Positions 1-11,720 are shown, counted from the stretch's first letter. The stretch is 64,000 nucleotides of DNA from Phaeoceros laevis (GCA_049999765.1 JBNGIQ010009123.1:62001-126000); one strand, 5' to 3'. Numbers and translations are program-made. The notes: a model not told the origin generated them from the letters alone.

Positions 1-2248
1 CAATTTAACGAGACTCATCTTCAGTCCTGACACCGTAACGTTGAAGCTGGTGGATCGCTAGCAAAGTGAAGAGTGGACTAGTAGAGTCATAAAAAACACG
101 TGGTGGCATCGACCTGGCCATCAGCAGGGCTCCATCAGTCAAGCTTCAAGTCACCAAGCTGCAGATGTAAATGACGAGCTCTGCTATTGCTGCCATATGG
201 TCCACTATGGTCCAGGTAGAGGAGACAGAGAAAATGTCAGCCCTCTCTCCAGCAACTTATTTTTGCCGATGAGAGACTCAGTGGAGCACGTCTACCTGGC
301 CCAAGGCATCGACGATAGGCATGTCAAGTAGGAAAGACACAACAAGACACACGTGGCGCAGAGTGTGGTGGAGCATCTCCCTTTCCAGCTGCCGCCAACC
401 TTTTCCAGCACATATCCAATTCTAATCCTTGAAGACCAGGTCGCTTGGTCCTTCTTGCTCCCGCTCATGGGGGAGTTGCAAATATAACTTGGGCACAAGC
501 AACAACATACGTTGTGCAAGGCCAGCCCAAACGATGCAGCAGTTTCTGCAGAGCAATCTAGATCTCACCCTCTTCCCAACACCAACTTTTGAAGCTTGTG
601 GAGAAGCTGGCAGTTGAAGGCTACTGGAAAGCTCTTGGAGAGTGGTATTGTTGGCGAGTGCATTGGTGCAAGCCAACGCCACCGCACTCGTCAACAATCC
701 CATTTCCCGAAAGCCTTCTCCTAAGCTGACCTCGTCTCCTTTGCCTTGCCTGATCCTTCCTGAGACGTTGCACGTTCTCTATTCTAATACGCATTTGGCT
801 AACACGACGAGTACTAGTTTGTTGGCAGGTGTCCCACTCTCAGCGTCTTACGGGCATAGGATTCCCGTGAGTTGCTGCACAGCGACACGCTGATGGCAGG
901 CCGGTTGCTGCAATGAAGTTCCAAGCTCAGGCCAGCTAGTGCACGTGAGCTCGCCTTTCGTCCGGGTACTTTCTTCCTTCCTTTGGGCTTTGGGTGGTAG
1001 AATGGCTGTCATTCTAGCCGTTGTGGAAGAGAGGTCCCCTTGGGTCTGAGCAGGAGGTGGGAGGGCCATTACGCTCCTCTGTTTCGCGAGAAGTGATGTA
1101 TCCTTCCAGGCGGAGCAGGAGGAACACCTTCTGTATAGTTCAGGACACGTTTTCTGACTAGTCTGGATTCGCATGTGGAATTGCAAGCTTTCACATGCCC
1201 TTCGCTGTCCTTGCTGCCTGCTTGGTTGGCTACCTCAGATCGTGCAACTTCTGTCATTCCCAAGGAGGCGGCAGGGGCAGAGAAGGGCGTGTAGAGGTGC
1301 CACATGCTCTGGGAGGCATTGTGTTGATTACTGATGACTTTGAAGGGCATTTTGCAGAGTAGTTGTGGAGTCCAGGTCAATCTCGCAAGTCCACTTACGC
1401 AGCTTCTCGGCTTCAATCGTGGGGATGCAGGCGTACCATGTTTGTGAGAATGAGAATCCACTCAGTGACTGTTGTCCCAAGCGTTTGCCTCGGGCGTGTC
1501 TGACACTAGGAGAGAAAGGGGAGACAGTGAAAAGTCTGCAGTAAGGTGGAGCGGAAGACATTGCGCGAAGTAGACTTCCTAGGGACCCCAGTTTTGTTCA
1601 TGAGAACTGTAGGATACAGAGTCCGGAAGACACTGTTGTTTTTAGTGACAGCTACACAATTCGTGTGATTTGGATGGCAGTTTATTCAGTTTAGCATGTG
1701 CTTCACTCTTGCTGGCTCCATGACGGACACTCGAGCGATATTCACTGTTGTGACTCCCAAGTACTGTACACGATGCTCGCCGCAGGTTAAAACCGCTGCT
1801 AACTACTACATCATAAAACAAGCGTTTTCGTTACACAAACTGTGCCACGTTCAGAGCTACCTCGTCCAGCTTCTATAGTTGAAACACTTTAGACGAGCCT
1901 CCTTTACCCGTTCTGGGGAACTTCAGCTGTCTATTCACGTTGGTACTCTTACAACTTAAGTCGGGGGACCCCGGAATTCAGCAGCAAACAAACCATCCAG
2001 TCGGCGGGCCTGCAAACGCTCGAAAAGCATCAGGAGACGATTGGACATGCCACAGCTCGCTGCATGCTTTCTGCTTTCTATCTCCAGTCACTTAGCCATT
2101 ATAGATATCTGCAATGGTCGTTCAATGCCTCTCAAGTTATTAGGCGAAACCTACAAACATAGCTCAAACACTTAAGCTATATATACAGACAATCTAACTT
2201 ATATGAGGAACATCTGGCTTCACAAAGTACAAAGCTACAAACCTGGAA
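1..2248. other. no recognisable gene
   Basis: Only short overlapping open frames of at most about 130 codons occur here, on both strands. None shows a motif or a convincing chain of exons that I recognise. The right part lies downstream of the PPR gene that ends at 2563, so it may hold that gene's 3' untranslated region. I see no RNA gene or clear repeat. Confidence 0.5.
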
Positions 2249-2562
2249 TTAAGGAGTCATTGTTCCGCAGCAGCTACAACCGCGATGTGCACAAACTCCT
2301 TGTGAGTTAGCTGGAGTCTTGAACGTGGACCATCTACACAGTTGGTCATTCATATGCTCGAATGCTTTCTCCTCCAACTCGAGCGCTCTGGCTGCTGGGG
2401 GGAAAATGATTTCACATAAAACAGAGACTCGGCCAAGGTCTAAGTTTCCCAACAAAGGCCACCTAGAATTTCCAATGCCCTGATCCAATGCCTGTAATAA
2501 ATTTGATGTGCCACCACGACTGAATAGATGCAATAGCTGCAAACGACATATGCTTCTATGAA

Positions 2563-5500
2563 TCACCAGTAGTCCCCGCAAGAGCACTTTCCGTCCTTGA
2601 ACACATGGAAGCGGTTAGCATCTCTGCAGATAATAGTTCGCTCCTCTATTTCTGAGATAAGTGCTGTAGCAACGTGACAATCCTCACACACACGAAGATT
2701 CTTCACGATGCGTATGGTCGTCCCTTTGGCTGTCTTGAGGAGGGCATAACCAATAGCTAGCTTCTCACTATGCCCACACAAGGCATCTTCTTTTTCATCA
2801 TCAGGAATGTCACGTAACACTGAATCAAGATGAGGCACGTATCCTTTCTCCTTCATCTTACCACGTAGATCTTCTACCTTTGCATGTATGTCTTGACTTT
2901 CAGGATGCTGCCGTTCCCCGACTGAAAATGTATGCACAACACCACCCATATCTGTCCACGAACTCTGTCCTGGTTTTTTCCATGCACGAGATTTGAGTCT
3001 CATTGCCTGTATCTCCTTCCTGTTTTCCAACATGCGTGCAGCCGCATAGATGTTCTGCATCAGGATATATGCAGCAGCATCATTTTTATCCAACATCACT
3101 GCTCTATCAAATGCCTGCCTTCCAAGCTCCACGTTTCTCCACTTCCGACAGGCACCCAGCACAGATCTCCAAAGCACACCGTCAGGTTCTAATGTCTTTG
3201 CCATGGCCATGGCCTTGTCTACTTGACCAACACGACCCAGTAGATCAACCATGCAAGTGTAGTGCTCAATGGTTGGAGTGATGCCAAAATCTCTACTCAT
3301 AGCTTCGAAGTACTCCTGGCCCTTGTCCACTAGACCCACGTGACTGCATACTGTAAGAATGCTGAGAAATGTAACGCTATTAGGCTGTACGCCCCCCTGC
3401 TTCGCTCTCTCAAACAGATCAAAAACAATGTCACTCTCTCCTAGGCGAGAATATCCTGCAATCAATGCACTCCATGTCACTATATCCCTTGAAGGCAATG
3501 CATCAAATACCTTCTGGGCATCTGACATACTGCCACATTTACAATACATGTCAATAAGACTACTCGCCACATATGAATCTGTCAAATAAAGTCCACTTTG
3601 TGCAATTTGAGCGTGAACTTCCTTCCCCTTCTCCAGACCGGCCACATTACCACATGCCTTCAGTGCTCCAACAAAGGTTCGATCATCCGGTGCTACACCT
3701 AACTCTTGCATTTGTGCAAATAAATGCAACGCCTCTTTAGGTTCCTCCATCTGTGCGTACCCCAATATCATGGCGTTCCAGGTAACTACATCCCGATTAG
3801 GCACCTTTTCAAACACACGCCTGGCGTCAACAAGGCTCCCGCATTTTGCGTATGCATCCACTAGCATGTTGCCTACAAAGAGGTCTGACTCGAACTCGCC
3901 TTGGTCTACATCTGAGTGGATAGCTCTGACTTGTTCCAGGCACCATGCTTTTCCAAATGTCCCATCACCTTTTTTCCCTTCTTCAGAGGAGGCCAGGCTA
4001 CTGCAAGCCTTCAGGGCACCAACAAATGCTCTGGCGTTTGGCATTATCCCTTCTTCTTGCATACGTGTGTACAGTTGCAGAGCCACGTCACCCTGTTCCA
4101 TCTGGGCATACCCCAGAATCATTGAAGTCCAAGAAACCACATCGCGGTTCTGCATCTTGTCAAAGACATGCCTTGCATCCACCAGGCTCCCACACTTTGC
4201 ATACACATCCACCAACATCGTGCCCACAAATCCAGCTAGCTCATATCCACTCTTCGCCACATATGAATGGATGACTTTAACCTGCTCTAAGCATTTTGTT
4301 TTCATAAGCACTCCGTCGACCTTGTTGGCCTCTTCTGATGCAGCGAGGCTACCGCACCCCTTAAGTGCACAAACAAAGGTTAAGTCATCTGGTGCCATAT
4401 CTTTTTGTAGCATCTGAGCATACAATTCTAGACCTTCCTCACCCAGTTCCATCTGGGTGTAGCTCGAGATAATTACATTCCAGGAAACCACATTACGATG
4501 AGGCATATCTTCAAAGGCACGCCTAGCATCTACCAAACTCCCACATTTTGCATATACATCCACAAGCATGGTCCACACATAAACATCAGATTTAGACCCA
4601 CTCCTCAGTAGATGTGAATGGATGGCTCTGACTTGCGACAAGGCGAATTCTTCTACAGGGGCTCCGTTTACTGAAGTTCCTTCTCCTGATTCTGCCAGGC
4701 TCCTGCAAGCCTTCAGAACACCAAGAAATGTTCGATCATCCGGTATCACACCTTCCTGCAGCATCTGTGCATACAGGTCCATAGCTTCTTTACCTTCCTC
4801 CATCTCAACATATCCAAATAGCATTGCATTCCAAGAAACCACATTACGATAAGACATCCTCTCAAATACGAATCTCGCATCCACCAGACTCCCACATTTG
4901 GCATATGCAATCACCAAGATTGACCCCACAAACACAGACGATTCAGACCCACCTTTTACTACTTGTGAATGGATGCCTTTGACATGTTCCAGGCATCGAA
5001 TCTTCAAGCCCTCACAATCAGCTTCACCCCCCACTTCTGATGCGACAAGGCTACTGCAAGCCTTTAATGCCCCGACAAATGTTCGGTCATCTGGTACCAC
5101 ACCTTCCTGTTGCATCCGTCTGTACAGTTGCAATGCTTCTTCACCCTCTCCCATTTGGGCATGCCCCAATATCATGGCATTCCAAGAAACAACATTACGA
5201 TGAGGCATTTTGTCAAATACATGCCTAGCATCCACTAGGCTGCCACATTTTGCATATGCATCCACCAACATAGTTCCCACAATTACAGCTGACTCGAAAC
5301 CGCTCTTGACAACTTGTAAGTGGATGGCTCTGACTTGCTCAAGGCATCGCCTCTTCACAGCAATGGCCTCAGCTTCACTCCTCTCCTCTGATGCTGCAAG
5401 GCTACTGCAACCCTTAAGGGCACCAACAAATGCTGCAGCATCTGGTACCACCCCTTCTGCCTGCATTCGAGTATACAGCTGCATGGCAACTTCACCCTTC

Positions 5501-7003
5501 TCTATCTGTGCATACCCCAATATCATGGCAGTCCAGGAAACGACATTCCGATGAGGCATCTTCTCAAAAACACAGCGAGCATCCACCAGGCTCCCGCATT
5601 TTGTATAGAGATCCACCAATGTTGATCCCACAAATACATCCAACTCAAACCCGCTGTTCACTATCTTTGAGTGGATGGCCCTAACTTGCTCCAAGCATTG
5701 TTTCTTCACGAGTACGCCATCAACCTCATTCCCCTTTTCCTTCGCTGCCAGGCTACTACAAGCCTTCAGCGCCCCAAGAAATGATCGACCATCTGGTACC
5801 ACGCCTTCCTGTTGCATACGTGCATAAAGATGCAAAGCCTCCTCACCCTGACCAGTCTGGGCATAAGCTAATGTCATGGCATTCCAAGAAACCACGTTAC
5901 GATGGGGCATTTTCTCAAAGACACGCCTAGCATCCCCCAGGCTTCCACATTTTGCATACACATCCACAAGCATAGTTCCCACATAGACAACCGCATCAAG
6001 CCCACATTGGACCACGTCACTGTGGATGTTCTTAGTACTATCTAGGTCCTTTAAAGAACCACACGCCCTTAATACAGCAATAATGGTGTATGAGCTCGGT
6101 TTCACTCCACACTTTTGCATTTCGCTATACATTTTAAGAGCCTGTTTGCCTTGCCCGCTCTTGGCATGTTGTGATATGAGTGTGGTCCAAGAAACCTCAT
6201 CCTGTTCAGATAGCCTCGAGCCGACGGCACTTTCAGTTCTGTTTTCCATAAGGATGCCACTTTGGAGGCTGCCTCCAGCAGCGCTCGTATGTGACCCCTG
6301 CCCTTTTAGAGCCTCAGTCACCCATTGCGGAGTATGCCGGCTGTCTATCCGAAGTGCCTCCTTGCTACTTTTATGCCAAAAGTCTGGAGACTTGGGGTTG
6401 AGCTGAGTATCAAATTATCCAGATCGTGAGTCAAATGCTAGATGAAAGTGACCAAACGAGCAGAAGACTACTGTTGTACTTACTTTGTTGTTTCTGTTAT
6501 CCCACCAGTCGGTCGGATCATCGAAATACTTCCGCCATAGTCGATCAGCACTTTCTTGTACCCCACTTGACTCCACACCTACAAGCATAGCTCACACCCA
6601 TGATACTGTTCAAACTCAAAACAAGCAACCATTGAGCTTAACGAGCATTTGAGAATAGAAACCGTACCATTTTCAGCACGAGCAGGTGCTCCATTGGCCG
6701 AGCTGCCAGCAGACTTGTCATTCTCCAAAGTTCTGACTCCGTTTTCAGGTTTCAACCTGTTATCTTCCCCTGTTGCTGCATTCCCGAAATCCGGCCCTGT
6801 TGGATTTCTCTGATGCACTTCTTATTACTCAGCAGCTCTAACCTAGATGCGAAGCTTGTAGCACGCCTATTTAGGAGCAGGTCAACATATGGGCACCCAC
6901 CTGATCGGGTTTCTTGTCCCGCCATTGGGTTGGATCCTCATAAACCTCCTTCCATAGACTCTTTGCGTTATCTGCAAGACGCACACCGAAAGGCTCATCC
7001 CAG
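2563..7003 (-). CDS. PPR-DYW protein with two N-terminal PDF motifs (5' end not resolved)
   Basis: Exons on the minus strand are 7003-6901, 6809-6668, 6578-6484 and 6402-2563. All junctions are GT-AG and phases agree, giving at least 1,390 residues. The first exons hold two motifs like the PDF motif of organellar single-stranded DNA-binding (OSB) proteins. Motif 1 is LWKEVYEDPTQW joined to RNPTGPDF. Motif 2 is LWRKYFDDPTDWWDNRNNK joined to NPKSPDF...ALRIDSRHTPQW. In each, an intron sits in the same place inside the motif. Next come eight PLS-type PPR blocks (KCGS..DAR.VF..MP.R.VVSW), E motifs and a complete DYW deaminase domain with HSE, CEDCH and a final GDYW. By family, DYW-PPR proteins perform C-to-U editing in mitochondria or chloroplasts. 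The joining of PDF and PPR-DYW is seen in frame; its role is inference. The true start codon and targeting peptide lie upstream of 7003 and I could not place them. An ATG ATG at 7235-7230 is one candidate. Confidence 0.85.
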
Positions 7004-7285
7004 CTCAACAAAAAATGAAATGCACAGCAGTGCATTGCTGCACAGCGGAAGCTGGACCTTGGCATGTTTCTTCTTCTCGACTTTGCAGTGAAGACACACG
7101 AATTGCTGTTACCATCTGCTCCTTCTTCGCCATATCCCAGGCGGCTGATGTTTCGAGTGCTTCATTGGAAAGCAATCCAGCGACACCTCCCAGCTGGCCC
7201 ATTTCCAGTGAGCCAGAAAGAATCGTGGTCATCATGACCAACCCTCGCGGAAACAATTTACAATGTCGACAAGCAGGCACACAAT

Positions 7286-9702
7286 ATGAACCGTCTGAGT
7301 GACCCAGCCGGATCCTTGAAAATTGTATGCAGGCAGGCGGTTGAGCTGCAAGCAAGCAAAGTAAGTAGCAGTTTGTGATTCTGTACTCTCGATGGCGTTC
7401 GTCGCCTTCGTGAACTCACTACTGGCTGTTTCATTTTCAGCTGCATCCAAACGTCCCGGACTTCAGGCAGAAGACTACAAGCGAGGCACTTCGCTTGAAC
7501 AGCTGGAATACTCCACAATGGGTGCCCGAGGCACTAGTGAAGGAGAACGGCAGTGGAGGTAGCACTGATGAGTCCACCAATTCTTATGAAGGCAGAGCTG
7601 GGTATGCATTTGACTTGAAGTACCCAGTTAGTGGTGCTTCAACTCAGGAGCAGACCGCGCTTATGTCACAACATATCAAGTCTGGGCAAGCTAGAAAGGC
7701 GCTTGAGATATACGAGGAAATGCGAAAGCACGGATTGCAACTAACCTCATACACATATGTCGCAGCATTGAAAGCATGCAGTATCTTGAAGGACCTGGAA
7801 ACTGTTAGACAAATTCACGCGGAACTGGTGGAAAATGGGATTGAGTCTATTGTAGTCGTAGGGAACGTGTTGGTGGATGTGTATGCAAAATGTGGGAGCC
7901 TGGTGGATGCTAGGTCTGTCTTTGAGAAGATGCCCCAACGTAGTGTAGTATCCTGGAACACCATGATATCGGGGTATGCCCAGATGGAAGAGGGTGAAGT
8001 GGCTCTGGAAATGTTTGTACGGATGCAACAAGAAGGTGTAGAACCAAATGACCGATCTTTTGTTAGTGCACTGAAGGCTTGCAGTAGCCTGGAAGCGCTG
8101 AAGGACGGGAGCGAGGGTGGAGGAAGATGTGGCAGGAACCGATGCCTCGAGCAAGTCAGAGCCATCCACTCACAGGCAACGAAGTGTGGTGCTGATGTGG
8201 ATGTATTTGTGGGAACCACGATGGTAGACTTATACGCAAAATGTGGCAGCCTGGTTGATGCTAGGCTTGTCTTTGAGAAGATGTCACAGCGTAATGTGGC
8301 TTCCTGGACTGCCATGATTTTGGCTTATGCACAGATGGGAGAGGGTGAAGTGGCTCTGCAACTGTATGCAAGGATGCAGCAGGAAGGGGTGGTACCAGAT
8401 GCCCGAGCATTTGTTGGTGCTCTGAGGGCCTGCAGTAGCCTGGCCGGATTAGAAGAAGCGAGCCAGGGTTATGAGATGCTTGTGAAAAAAAAGTGCTTGG
8501 AGCAAGTAAAAGCCATCCACTCAGATGTTGTGAAGGGGGAATTCAAGTCAAATGTATTTGTGGGAACAATGTTGGTGGATGTGTATGTGAAATGTGGGAG
8601 CTTAGTGGATGCTAGGCATGTGTTTGAAGGGATGCCACGTCGTGACGTGGTTTCCTGGACTGCCTTGATCTTGGGGTATGCCCAGATGGATGATAGTGCA
8701 GAGGCTCTGCAGCTCTACGCACGCATGCAGAAAGAAGGCGTCCTGCCTAACCAGCGAACTTTTGTTGGTGCACTCAAGGCTTGCGGTGGTGTGGCAGGAC
8801 TAGAGAAGGGGAAGGAGATCCATTCACAGATCTGGAGGACTGGAGTTGACACAACAGATCCGTATCTGGCAAGTAGCCTTATTGACATGTACAGTAAATG
8901 CGGGAGCATGGATGACGCACAGCGGGTCTTTGATGCCTTGCCTACCAGAAACATAGTTACATGGAGTGCTTTGATTGCAGGATATGCCCGCCAAGGCGAG
9001 AGCGAACCTGTCTTTCATCTGTTTGAGATGATGAGGAAAGGGGGCATAGAAGCAGAGGAGGTCACATTCCTTAGTGTTCTTACTGCATGTAGCCATGCGG
9101 GCTTAGTGGACAAGGGCCAAATGTACTTCCAGGCCATGAGCAGAGACTTCGGCATCGCACCAGAAATCGAGCACTATACCTGCATGATTGATCTTCTCGG
9201 TCGGGCAGGCAAGTTGGACGAGGCGATGGCTATGGCAAAATCGATGCCTATACAACCTAATGGTGTGGTCTGGAGAACTGTGTTGGGTGCCTGTAGGAAG
9301 TGGGGTAATGTGGATATTGGACGACAGGCATTTGAATGTGCAGTCAGGTTGGACAAGTCCGACGCAGCGTCATACATCCTGATGCAGAACATCTATGCAG
9401 CTGCTGACATGCTGGAAGATGGGAAGCGGATCCAGGCAACGAGAGTGCAAACACGATCCTGGAAGAAGCCAGGACAAAGCTGCTGGACGGACACGAGTGG
9501 GGCTGTCCATTCATTTTCTGTCGGGGATAGAGAACACCCCGAAAACCAAAACATCTATGCACAACTGGACGACCTTCTTCTAGAAATGAGGAAGCATGCA
9601 TTTTTAAGCCACCTTGAATCCGTCCTGTCCGACATAACTGATGAAGTTGAGGAGGACGCTTGGTGCGGTCACAGTGAGAAGTTGTCTGTAGCCAATGCTT
9701 GA
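7286..9702 (+). CDS. PPR protein with half a PDF motif and a broken DYW domain
   Basis: The proposed exons are 7286-7360 and 7441-9702 (GT-AG, 80 bp intron, phase 0), giving 778 residues. The long exon opens with LHPNVPDFRQK and ALRLNSWNTPQW, the second half of a PDF motif, at the same splice position as in the divergent neighbour. The first half is not recognisable in the short first exon, so that exon is uncertain. Four PLS-type PPR blocks follow, then E motifs. The DYW region runs to CGHSEKL and then stops at TGA 9700-9702. The same frame past two consecutive TGA codons still spells GFCSCRGYW, a remnant of the usual DYW C-terminus. About 25 residues containing the zinc-binding CxxCH are missing between. 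The DYW part is therefore a decayed, non-catalytic remnant, while the RNA-binding repeats are intact. Such proteins could still bind RNA and borrow a deaminase in trans. Confidence 0.8.
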
Positions 9703-9770
9703 TGAGACATCTTTAGCGACACCTTGGGCGACAAATCCGTGCATACCATAACGGATCACGGATTTTGTTC
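9703..9770 (+). pseudogene. remnant of DYW domain C-terminus
   Basis: Directly after the stop of the plus-strand PPR gene, and in the same frame, the translation continues through a second TGA to HTITDHGFCSCRGYW. This matches the end of the intact neighbour's DYW domain (FKDGKCSCGDYW). The zinc-binding CxxCH segment has been deleted. It shows that this gene once had a full DYW domain. Confidence 0.75.
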
Positions 9771-10056
9771 GTGTAGGGGATATTGGCAAATTCATCACAT
9801 ATTTCTTACCGCCTGCAATTTCTTGGATACCTTCCACCTATAAACTGGACTACTTCTCCTTCTTCCTGGAGGTTCATCAGTTATCAACCTATCATCCATC
9901 CATCCTCTTTCGCTGGACTACCGGTATTGACCTAGGTGGCAAGTCAAAGATTAATATTGAATCCTTCAAAGTTCAAAAGCACTATAAGTGTACTGCGAAA
10001 ATCTAAGTGAGGATACAGCTCGCCCATAATATGTTGGGGCCTCAAATTTTCTGTAA

Positions 10057-10078
10057 TGGAGACGCCGGGTTTCGATCC

Positions 10079-10124
<46 letters not shown>

Positions 10125-10129
10125 CCCCC
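10057..10129 (-). tRNA. tRNA-Ala (UGC)
   Basis: The reverse strand folds as a complete 73-nt tRNA without an intron. The acceptor stem is GGGGGTG with CGTCTCC (G-U pairs allowed) and the D arm is GCTC..GAGC. The anticodon stem is CGCGC with GCGCG around the loop TTTGCAT, so the anticodon is TGC (alanine). The T arm is CCGGG ATCGAAA CCCGG and the discriminator base is A. A-box and B-box sequences are present inside it. A TTTT run lies about 10 nt downstream on the transcribed strand and could end Pol III transcription. Confidence 0.95.
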
Positions 10130-10214
10130 ATATCTATACGATAAGAACAGACATTATATATTACTTAAGATTAGTTTTTAGATCCATACCGGTATAATCT
10201 ACAGACTTTAAACA

Positions 10215-11720
10215 ATGGACACACACTTTGTCACACACACAGAGAGTAGCTGCTGGGACTGCTCGATTCAGAACAAAACCGGAGGTATGGAAGGAGGGGA
10301 GGGGGAATCCGCGCAACTGACGATGATGTTGCTGCAAATGCCGGTGGCGCCGGTGGTGGTGATGCTCTATGCAGCTCTGGTGTCCCTCGTATGCAGCTAC
10401 GACAAGAGCAAGGCTCCTGCGCCAGCCCTTGCCCTTGCTCCAGCTGACGGCACCACCCGCGCCTGGCGCCTTCCCAAGAAGATTACCTCCTGGAAGGCTC
10501 TGCACAACCGAGCACGCCGCATGGACGAGCTGACTAGGAACAGGCAATGGCGGCGGCGCTACCGCATGTCCTTCCCGGCCTTCACCGCTCTGGTGGAGCA
10601 GCTGCGGCCTTACCTACTGCAGGAATCGGAGGGCGGGGTGGAGGCGGAGCGGGCTATGGCGATGGTGCTGCACCGGCTGGCGGACGGGGCTTCCGCGGCT
10701 GCCATAGCCTGTCTCTACGGCGTGCCTGCCCGTATTGTCTCCCGCTACACCCGCCTGGTGACGGAGGCGCTTGCCTGCCGACGCAAGCTCTACTCCAAGT
10801 ACGTGCTCATGCCCGTGGGACGCAGGCTGCACGGGATTACACAGGGGTTCGAGGCCGCTACGGGCCTGCCAAACATGTGCGGCGCCATTGACGGCACGCA
10901 CGTCAGGCTGTGGCAGAAGCCTAGCAAGCTGAGGCAGCTCCGCCTCGCTCCGGTTCAGCACTACTGGAGTGAGCACGGGTTTTACAGCATTTTGTTGCAA
11001 GGCGTCTGCGATGCGGATTGCGTGTTCTGGAATGTGTGCTGCAACGGGCCTGGGGGTTTGCACGACGCTGCGCATTTTAGGTCTAGCAGGCTGTGGACGG
11101 AGCTTATGGAAGGCGGGGAGCTGGTGGAGCCCCTGGTGAAGGTGGAGGGGAAGGAGATCAGGCCCTACCTTGTCGGGGACTCGGCTTACCCGCTTCTGCC
11201 TTGCTTGATCACGCCGTTCACGGGCAGTGGCCATGGCGGGGAGGAACAGAGTGTGACGGATCAGAATGCGTTTGATGCGCAGTTGAAAAAGGGCAGGGAG
11301 AAGATCGAGGCAGCCTTTGGAATGCTGAAGTGCAGGTGGAAGATCATGAGGAACATGAATGTAGGTTTGCAGTATGCAGCGCAGACTGCAGTGGCGTGTT
11401 GCGTTTTGCACAATTTCTGTCAACTTCATGGTGAGCCGCTGCCGTGCCAGGATCCTGTCGATCCTCATCCCAACCACAACGCTGACAGAAGCCCGGTGCT
11501 TGAGAATGAGAAGTACCTTGCAAGCTACGGGCAGGAAACCAGGATGGCATTGTTTTCTTATTGGCTGGAAAGGAGGGGGGAGGACGAAGAAGAGGAAGAG
11601 GACGAGGATGAAGAGATGGAAGAGGAAGAGGAAGAAGTACACCCGGACCCCGAGCTTGATGGCAACATCTTCAGGTTCATGCGTCAGTTTTGCGAAAGAT
11701 CTGCCAACCCGGAGCCTTAA
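10215..11720 (+). CDS. ALP1/HARBI1-like DDE nuclease
   Basis: This is an intronless 501-codon gene of the PIF/Harbinger transposase-derived family (DDE_Tnp_4). The catalytic acidic residues look intact: D226 in GAIDGTH, D322 in GDSAYP and E365 in KIEAAFGMLKCRW. The spacing is as expected for the family. The N-terminus has a hydrophobic stretch at about residues 36-60. The C-terminus is a long Glu/Asp tract (about residues 455-480). In plants, relatives such as ALP1 are domesticated and act with Polycomb complexes, while others are live transposases. I see no terminal inverted repeats or MADF/Myb partner gene beside it, which slightly favours a domesticated gene, but the intact triad leaves transposase activity possible. 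The ATG at 10215 is the first in frame; a second at 10287 would shorten the protein by 24 residues. Confidence 0.85.
   Translation: MDTHFVTHTESSCWDCSIQNKTGGMEGGEGESAQLTMMLLQMPVAPVVVMLYAALVSLVCSYDKSKAPAPALALAPADGTTRAWRLPKKITSWKALHNRARRMDELTRNRQWRRRYRMSFPAFTALVEQLRPYLLQESEGGVEAERAMAMVLHRLADGASAAAIACLYGVPARIVSRYTRLVTEALACRRKLYSKYVLMPVGRRLHGITQGFEAATGLPNMCGAIDGTHVRLWQKPSKLRQLRLAPVQHYWSEHGFYSILLQGVCDADCVFWNVCCNGPGGLHDAAHFRSSRLWTELMEGGELVEPLVKVEGKEIRPYLVGDSAYPLLPCLITPFTGSGHGGEEQSVTDQNAFDAQLKKGREKIEAAFGMLKCRWKIMRNMNVGLQYAAQTAVACCVLHNFCQLHGEPLPCQDPVDPHPNHNADRSPVLENEKYLASYGQETRMALFSYWLERRGEDEEEEEDEDEEMEEEEEEVHPDPELDGNIFRFMRQFCERSANPEP

Noticed and set aside
3770-5554. Long plus-strand frames (up to 215 codons) opposite the first PPR gene
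   Set aside because: They repeat with the PPR block period, so they are shadows of the repeats.
6319-6321. GTG as start of the first PPR gene
   Set aside because: The frame runs on upstream through PQW into the PDF motif and a clean splice acceptor at 6403, so this is not a start.
7495-7497. TTG as start of the second PPR gene
   Set aside because: The frame extends upstream into LHPNVPDFRQK and a splice acceptor at 7440.
10614-11642. 342-codon frame antisense to the ALP1-like gene
   Set aside because: It lies fully opposite a gene with clear catalytic motifs and has no motif of its own; the GC-rich coding strand explains the open antisense frame.
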